From NCBI GenBank assembly GCA_019649035.1, contig BMAT01008732.1, positions 2,276-34,448 on the forward strand: a stretch of DNA of 32,173 bases. The letters run 5' to 3'. A program made the translations under genes and the position numbers. Shown in pieces: positions 12,701-21,700 of the stretch. The notes under the pieces were generated by a model. It made no database searches. It saw only the letters and a list, made by a program, of their open reading frames with translations, and was not told the DNA's origin. The stretch comes from Elysia marginata. Lineage: Eukaryota; Mollusca; Gastropoda; Plakobranchidae. Every line of letters starts with the position of its first letter. Position 1 is the stretch's first letter.

Positions 12701-15700
12701 GCCGACAGTTCAAATCTTAGAGATATGCAAATAAACTTTTGCAGACCACTGGCTTGAAATTGAAAGAGGGTGAACTTTTTAGGAAGAAAAAGAACGCCAA
12801 CTTTCAAGTAATAAGAAACCTCAGTTAATCCATTTCAGTCACGTGCCCCTACGAAAAAGACGTTCTGTCTAGTGTGTATATTCTTGGCAAATTAAGCGAA
12901 TGGTATCATTCTTACATCTGTTTAACCAATGCCTCGATTTTCGTTTCAGGCAAACATAAAATAAAACACCTTTTGAGATATTGATAAAACTATGAAATAA
13001 AGTATAAAATACAATTATATAACAAGGATTACTTTGACATCTCGCATTAAAAAAAGGATAACGATTGTCAATATCTTGCACTTTCTTCTCATTTGTGAAT
13101 AGTAAGCCGACTCTCACAACTTCCTTTGTGAAAAACCTTAACAACTTGCACTTGCTTTTCACTCTATACATGATAACTAACAGTATTTTTTGCTAAACAA
13201 AAGACCAAGCATAAGATCTCAATGCATTGAGCAACCTCCTTATATGGTCAAGACTGAAAGCTAATTATAAGAAGCCAGTTTGTTATAACTACAAAGAAAC
13301 TTTACCCTACTTTCCAAGTTACATTGATAGTAAAATTAACTTGATTACCCATCACGTTCGTAGCAGGATTATTCTAGAACCATTTGCTGGCATTAAAATT
13401 TATATTCCCTAAAACGTATTTATCTTTTCGCTCAAGGAAACTTAACAGTTAAAATCTGCCGAGCAAGGTTAAAGATGTTTACTGTCAAGATTTTACAGAG
13501 AGATTATTCATATAGCTTTCTTTTGTTCTAATCTCCCCCACCCCCCTTTACAGTTATAAACCGGCATATATACAAGACAAAAGAAGTAAGGCATGTTGTC
13601 AAGTTTTTCATCTGCGGCAGTCTGTTAAACAACTTACTCATGACCGAGTTTTAGTTACCCATAAAGTTTTATGGCGCCTATCAACCCCTTAAACTCACCA
13701 ACAACGTAACGATAAGGGTCCCAGCAGGTGGTTTTTAGCTTCGAAACGGGCAATGGACGCGAAAGAAAAATGTTTTAGAATTTATACAAGAATTGTGAGA
13801 AAAAGCGTCCGAGGTTTGGAGGAGTTTATGACTATGCGTGAGTAGAGTTTTGGTTATGTTTCCAGTTTCAGTTTTCTTTCTGAAGCTATCCGTAACGTGT
13901 TTCTTTTCTGTGCAAAAAAAAAAACAACTAAGGCGTAAACACAGACAACATGTCGGGTGACATAAATGCAATAACTTTTCAGACCTTCTTTTCATGAAAT
14001 CGTAGTAAGAGAAATAAAAAATCGGAAATCATAGCTTATGTTCATAAGTTTAAATTAAAGAGAGAGATATATAAAGGGTGAAAGGGAATAGATATACATT
14101 TCTTGGTATTTACGATTATATGCTCTGTTTGTTACATTTCATTTAAACCCTAAAGACAGGGGCTAGTAGGTCTCAAAACTTGGAATATGAAAAGTTTTCA
14201 GGAAAACAAAGTTACCACAGACACAACCTCGTAATTATAAAAAAAAATTATATTGCTAATGAAAGTAGTTTTACTTTTAAAAATCTTTTCATTCTACGGA
14301 TCTTTAACTAGCGACAAATGGATTTGATTTTAAAAAATCGAATTTTTAAAAACTTTCAAATAATTTGCAATGAATATTACTTTGAATGAAAATCACATAT
14401 GCCATGTGAGACGTAATGAAAATCATATGTAGCGTGTGGACGTTTGTTAAACCCAAAAATTGATTTTAGATTTGCTTATAATGTACATTTACACTCGCCG
14501 ACAATGTTCGCTACAGAAAAGAGTTGCAATAACGATAAATCTACCCGTCAAATGAAAGCAAAGCTAAAGAAACATTCTTATCCCGGTTACAAGCGTATGT
14601 TCAGCCCGAGGCTGATACAAAACAAAAACAAAAACAAAAAAGCAAAACAAAACACACAAAAAACCCACGCCGCGTTGAAATAGTGAGGTAAAGGTATGTA
14701 TTACGTAAACCTGAATTTGTACCCGCAGGGCCTATTTTAAGGAGCGTCAAATGGTCTTCCTCTTCGAATTTTGACTCCCGAGTCTGATTTCTGATTAAAT
14801 TTTGGTGCCATTAGAATGATATGAAACGGCCATTTTTTAAATAATCCAATAAAGTTCCAAAAGAAAGAATACTTTAAATGACTCACTGTACTTGTGGCGA
14901 GAACTAATAATGATTGAGCTTTTATTCATAATGTTAGGCCATAGATCTATATTTTAAAAAACCAGCATAATTAAAATAAAACTTCCAATTCGAAACAGTC
15001 AATGAACAAATTGAGGCTTTTAAAGGCAGTTAGGGTGTGTTCGGTCAGTTTCCAGGTTTTTGGCCTTGATGATAATGGATCAATTTCTGCACCATTTATG
15101 CCCATGTGTGATGCACATTAAGGTAGTTAAATGTTTTTAATTTTGATTTTTCTTAAACCCCTTGTGGCAAGGAATACGTTTATAAGCGAAATAAAAAAAT
15201 AATAAGATCTACGTATGAAACAAGGCAGCTCGCCCTCTAAGTGCGAGCTTCTTACATTTTGAGCTCCCTTTCAAGGTTTAACGACATCTTTGTTACAGCC
15301 TAACCTTTCCTCGTTTCCCTCTGGCCCCTCCAGACAGCTGACCTTCGCGTACAGATCGGCGATGGCGTTTGTGTCGCCGCTGTAGAAGATGCGAACCGTG
15401 AAGATAATCAGACACATGAAGATGATGGCAGCGTTAAAATAGGACACGTAGAAAGTAGACCCCAGGCCTCCCACGAAGGAATAGCTTCCTGTAAGAGAGA
15501 GAAACATAAAGATTATGTGAATGAGGTAAAGCGAAACCAATCAAACTCAACTTTTGGTACATTTAAAAGTTTCTAATTTTATATTTTAACAGGTAAGGTG
15601 TACCCGACCTGGTCGAATATTAGACAGGACTGTGCCAAAAGTTGCCTTCCTCTCCCCTCACATAACTGCCTATTGAAAGTCCAACTTTGAACAGATCTAT

Positions 15701-18700
15701 TTGCACCTCATTACAAATTTTCTTTTCTCTCAAAATCATCTCTCTGGCTACATGGCTATATTTGCCCCACCTCTCCCCCTTTCTAATAAAATCACCGTTT
15801 TTGTCTTTCCCTATCAGGCTATTGTTTTATCCTCTTCTTAATGCTATGTATTTTATAACAATTATTATACTGTCCTTACGAAGAAACATCTCGACCTTCA
15901 ACCTCTGTAACATTGAAATAACCATGCCATGCAGAGCCAAAGACAAAACAAAATTCACGCAAAACCTAAGCTCGGTCTATATCTAGACTCTTAATTGAAA
16001 TAGTCTTCTAGATCTACAACTAAAACCTAGTACCTAGATTATCTAGATTAATTTGTAGAACGAAGTCAAGTTTTTTCTATACAGTAGATGCAGATGCACA
16101 TCTAATCCAGATTTAACGACGATTTTCGTAAAGCCGGATTTTAGTATTTGTTTTTCAAAACAAATTTTGGTATTTTATCTCTTTAACTGTATGTCAGATT
16201 ATTCTGTCCTCCATCGTCTCTGCCTCTCTTTGCTGCTTTTTTTCTTTGTCATTTTCTCTCTTCTAACCGCTCTCGCTCTCTTTCATTTGTTCACGCCACT
16301 CTGTCCGTCTCTATGTATCCTTCAGTCGGTGTCCATCAGTTTACTTAGCTCGATAAATATGTTACTCAGTTATTTAATACCCACAGCTTATTTCACTCTG
16401 ACAGCTTATTTCACACAAATTAAAAACAAAACTATTAAAATGTATTGTTGTGAAATTAAAACATCTTAAACTCACCAAACAATGTGGCCATAATGATGAT
16501 GCAGTACTCGTCGTTGGCATCTTTGACTAAAGCCTTGAGAATGGCGGTGGATGCCGTGAGCAAACAGATACAGACTGCTGTGTTCATAAGTAAAGCGAAG
16601 AAGCAGAAAACAAGGTGAGGTCCGCGTCCAAACCTGGCGTAAATCACCTGGGAGGGAAATTAAACCGCCGTTATAAAGAGTAGGGCACAAATTTATGATA
16701 AGCAAATAAAGGGTGTATAATGGTGTGTATTAATGTGTATCTCAGGGATAGGTAGAACAAACAGAATATGGTCAATGTATTAAGTAGAGATTTAAAAAAA
16801 AACCAACACCAACCAATGTGATCTTTTTTGCCTTTTTTAAATTCATATGCTTAAACACTGTTTAGTGCGTAGTTTGAAAGCATTAAAAACGCAGTCTTAA
16901 ACTTACAATCCTACAAAAAATTATCAAACCTGAAACAACGCTAAGTATATTTTAGCTACTTAAAGAAAGGATAAAACATGTTCTTCAGAAAAAAAAACCC
17001 TTATTAAACAAAAATATTTGCCCAGGAAATAGGTTCACATCACAACACATATGTTTAAATTTTGAGGAATCGTGGTCTACTGGCAGATACTCAGCTTTCG
17101 AAACGAGAGGTCTGGGGTTCGAGCATATCATGTTCGGTAGGTCGACCGTTTAGTTTTTTTAGGAGAGCCTATTTACAGAATTTTTCCGCGAACTCTGGCG
17201 TTAAATGAGCAATAGGCTGTTATAGCGAAAAACGCAAGAGTGATGTACTTTAAGTGCTGCTCCTCTGTGACTTAAAAAGGTAATTTGCTTGGCAATGGCT
17301 TCTTAGGGAAGACATATAAGTATTAGAGTAGTTTTGTTGATTAAATGCTATACAAACGTTTTTATAAAATCTTTTTTTATGCGACAGAAAGTGATAGACT
17401 GGCTATAAATATCTTTAGAAAAAGGGAATAAGAAGGCGTAAAACGGAACTTTTTACTGCTAAATGGCTATAATTCAAACTCTAAACTTTTGATTTGACCA
17501 AGAACCATTTATTTAAAATGATAGAAAGACCAGCACAACGATCGTAATAGTGTTAGTGTTTGGCCGATAGAGTATAATAGATTACAATAAGCCAGATTTT
17601 ACCCGCGTTAAAGGCAATCTACTTATCACACAAAGCAATCAAAATAAGACCTAAACTTTTCTGGTTAACGCCCTGTAAAAGCTTGTATTGCGCAATTTTA
17701 CTTGAAAGGAAAACAACACAATAATAAAAAGATAGATAAGGGAGTGATGGTACTTTGATTAAAAAAACAAACTTTAAAATGTTCAGCTGCTTGAAAATGA
17801 GGGTCAACGACTTAATGTTGATATAGGGGTGTCCAACCATTAAAGGCACAATCAGATAACAGCATAATGGAGGGACGAGTGACATGTTCTTTAGTATTGT
17901 GTACTGCAGTTTATTTCTGCAACGTCACGTTGTCTTCTATTTCCCTCGTAACATCCATCATTCTTTTCACCTCCCTCCCTCCTCTTTTTCTCACCCTTTT
18001 TCTCCTCTGCCTGTGCTCCTCTTCCTTCTCCTTTTCTTCTTCTCCATTCTCTCCTTTTTTTCTTCTCCTCCTCTTTTCCACCTTTTTCTTTTTCTATTCC
18101 TGTTGAAAATATTCTGATCAGCAATTTATTTTTACAAATCTATGATGAATAAATACCAAGCAACACGTTAATTTGTATAGCATTCAATACCAAGCAACTC
18201 GCTGATTTGTATAGCACTCAAAATTTTGTTCAGCAAAATAAGATCAACATAGCCATTGCAGTTTGAGATAGTACCGCAGCTGTGAAGAGGTCTACATTCA
18301 TTACAGACAAGGACAAACCGGTTTTCTAAGGCCTTCTTTTTAATTATAAGGACAGCAATTATGGCTTACACTTATTAAAGTTAAATACCAGATTGGCAAC
18401 ATTACTAGAAAAAAATAATCTGTTCTAAGTCACTTCTATACGGTTTTAAGTTTACCTGAAGAAAAGTCTTTGCACCAGGGGCTCTAATTTTAAACTGCAC
18501 TGAGAGAACAGGGAAGAGAATCATATTGATGACACAACATGTGGAATACCAAAAACTGCCTGCTATTCCATTCTGAAACAAAATTAAAAACAATGCAATA
18601 ATACGGCAAGGGTGGGGACAGAAAAAGTGTTTAAGAAGTTGGATATTAATGTAGACTTTGGTGCATTTTACACAGACTACATAGATGTGAACAGATTAAG

Positions 18701-21700
18701 AAGCAGGATGAGTAAAATTAAGATAAGATAGGGTAAAACAAAACTTTATTGTCCCAGTTTGGAAAAATTGTCTTGGACTTTACATTGAGGAAAAAACAAA
18801 AATGTATTACCGATAAATAAACATTTACCGTACACAAACATATTTCATAATATTGAGAAACAAACATTTATGCAAACATGATATTTCATAATCATAATGC
18901 CTATATTTCAAGCAAAACTTCTTATGATAATTTGGTTGAAGGCAATGAACTACATAGTTATACAAAACTTGAAAAATTATGATGACCTAAGAACTACAGT
19001 GGTTGAGGGAACCAATGAATTTCCATAGCGATCAGCTCTGGCCTTTGATTGAATAGCTCGTCCGCTACAAGATGAAAAAGAACATTCTTAATATAGTAGA
19101 TGTTCTTTATCTTTTAGGAGACTTTTCATACAGTTCTTCAATTTTTGGCAGTTCTGACTTTATCATTTCGTTTGCCCTTTTGACCACACTCTCTAATTTG
19201 TTTTTTTTCTCTTACTTGAATAGACACCCCCCCCCCCCCAAGCATGATAATCCGAAACACAGAATACTTTCAATAGTTGCATTATAAAATGGAGTCACGA
19301 TTGTCTTGCTCACATTAAAAGAATTTAACTATCGAGGAAAATACATTCTTTGATTAATCTCTTTCCTTGATAAATCTATATGAGCATGCCAATTCAGTTT
19401 TGAGTCAATTGTTAGGCCTAAATATTTGTAGCCGTCAACAATGCTAATTTCTTTGTCTTCTATGAAAAGTGGGATTGGAATGTTCTTTTTTAATTCGAAA
19501 TCAAAGATGATTTTTTTTGCTCTGTCAACATTTAATGTGAGATAGTTCTTGCAACACTCACAGAAGCGCGTAACTTCCGATCTACATGTATAATTATGCT
19601 TCCTTTGAAGTGCTAAGCAGATCTTGAAGTGTCGTGTTGTTGGCATATTTTATTAAACGAGAGTTTTCTCCGACGGCTCTGAAATCGTTTGTGCAGATTG
19701 ATTACAACACAGGGGAGAGAACACACCCTTGTGGTGCGCTTGTAATAGCCAGCTTGTTTAAAGAAAAGTTTTAAATATCTCTTGATATATTCGATCTATA
19801 TTTAGTGAGCCTTTTATCTGAAAAGAAAATGTTTTGGTGTATTTCTACAAATCAGGACATCGTAAATTTTTCTTAAGGTCTGAAGAGTTTTGTTATTTTT
19901 CTACCATAAAGAGGTTCAAACGAAGCAGAACTTCCCACCAATCTAAGGTGCCTATAGATTTCAAATAAAAACGATAACCGTCGTATGGAGCCTGATGCAA
20001 AGTAATTTAGAAACTTCACTAGCGCCTTCTATAAAATGTCAGACAATTAAAGATGTAATACCTAGTTTCAATGAGGTATACTAGTCAAGTAAGTATACAA
20101 GGTCACTGTATAGTGTTATGTTTATCATTGATGTGCAGTTCGCCTCTTCTCCATTTTGAACAGTATCTACCTATTTATAATCTTTTGTTCCTGTCTCTCG
20201 TCCTATCTCTCTCCCATCTTCTCACTCTCCGTAACACAACATGCTCCATTCCCAGTTTCTTAACTCATGTATTTGTCATGTTATCTCTGCCGGTTTGAAA
20301 ATTGCCCTTTCCCAATCCACGCCCACCCTCACGCATGACCCAGAGTTTCCCAACCGACTGCGTCAAGTAACCTTCAATGTTTAATGTCTCCTAAGTCTGT
20401 ATGTTTATTCAGGGGGAAACTGATTCCTTGAAATTGCGCATAATTACACCATACTAAGGTATAAGTCGGTGATGACCAGTTAAAGCCTGTTTCACATGAC
20501 GCGAATCCCGTCCCCAGGACTCCGGACCGGCTCCCGTCCGGTGATACGTTTTCGCTTTCACATGGAGCGCTCCTGTGTGAAAAGGTGTAGGTGATATAAT
20601 TATAGGGTCAAAACTCTTCTCAAAGTCTCAAGTTTGGAGCCGGTCCGGAATCTTTCGTACGGGTTACGCGCCATGTGAACGGTCTTTAAACGGCCGTGAT
20701 CCGTTATTGGCTTCACATGTTGATGCATCCATTTAAAAAAAAGGTAGGCGGATATGTAAATAAATAAGGACAAGTCTTCTAACAAGCAACCGTACATGAC
20801 TTGAATATAGCATACGCATCAAGTAAAAAAAAACATTATACGGGGGCGCAAAATAAAGTCCACGGTACCAATATTGTAAAATTCATATCGGAGTGGGGAA
20901 TTTATCCGATAATCTTAAATTGTTTGAATTGTATAATTAAATTGTTTTTTCAATTCTCTTACTTTTATGGCCACTGTTGCACTTTGCAAGAGATCCCCTG
21001 GCCACAAGAGCTGCGAAGCCACAGTGACGGCTGTGAGACTGGTGGACACCTTCCCACCGGCATCAAACGCTGTATCCAGGTTGTTGGCGTCATGGAATAC
21101 GTGTTTCCTGATGGCTACAAACGCCAGCGCTAACAGAACTGATAAGCCACCGAAGCCAAGCAGGAGAAGACCAGTTGCCTCACCATTTTCGAGGACTGGA
21201 TACACTTTGCTAGCGATAAGAGAAATAATCTATTTAATTTTTTTTTTTGCAAACAAATGCAAAGAGTGGAGCTTACAAAAAAACAAACACCAGAATTGAT
21301 ATCATAACAGGTACCATTTCCCGATACGTCATTAAAGGATCGAAACTCATTGAAAATTTTTACAATCCCGCTAATAAGCAGCAGTCGCAAAAGTTGACAA
21401 GCCGACCTACTTAAATGTAGAGCCAAACCGTTCAAATGTTGATAAATGTGTAAGTGTTACATTTACCTACCGTTATAGTATTTTCAAATACGTTTAAACA
21501 AGAACGGGCTTAAGAAAATCTTGCTACGCGCTTAGACAAGGCAATTAAGAGAACCAGTTATCATAAAATTCTGAGTACATTCAAAATGAACAGGATTTAA
21601 CATCCAGTGTAGGTTGCTCTACGTTGAATTGTTTCGCAAGAGCTCTTACCTGTAGGTAATGTTTCCCGCATGCTTTGGACGAGATTCAGGGCAGCCTTCT

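Larger units (their letters stand above)
11034..15304 (-). other. Intron 5
   Basis: The longest intron at 4271 bp. It holds the 52-bp repeat copy, a purine-rich tract at about 11805-12115 and a two-copy tandem repeat at 14385-14443. No coding remnants recognised elsewhere in it. Confidence 0.8.
16648..18455 (-). other. Intron 3
   Basis: 1808 bp. Contains a possible SINE at 17066-17360, a CT-rich tract at about 17940-18105 and a 34-bp tandem duplication at 18153-18220. Confidence 0.75.
18573..20962 (-). other. Intron 2
   Basis: 2390 bp with donor GTAAGA. Holds a dead LINE fragment (18725-19830) and a MITE (20484-20685), plus a 13-base C-run (19227-19239) and a CT-rich stretch near 20120-20300. 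Confidence 0.8.

Noticed and set aside
15271..15304. End of exon 5 as the true C-terminus of the protein
   Set aside because: Eight further exons continue the family alignment in correct phase, so this stop lies in intron 5.
17867..18124. Three overlapping open frames at the CT-rich tract
   Set aside because: Composition-driven absence of stops; mutually overlapping on both strands.
20967..21299. 110-codon plus-strand frames over exon 2
   Set aside because: Antisense shadow of the transporter exon, which is supported by splice phase and family motifs.
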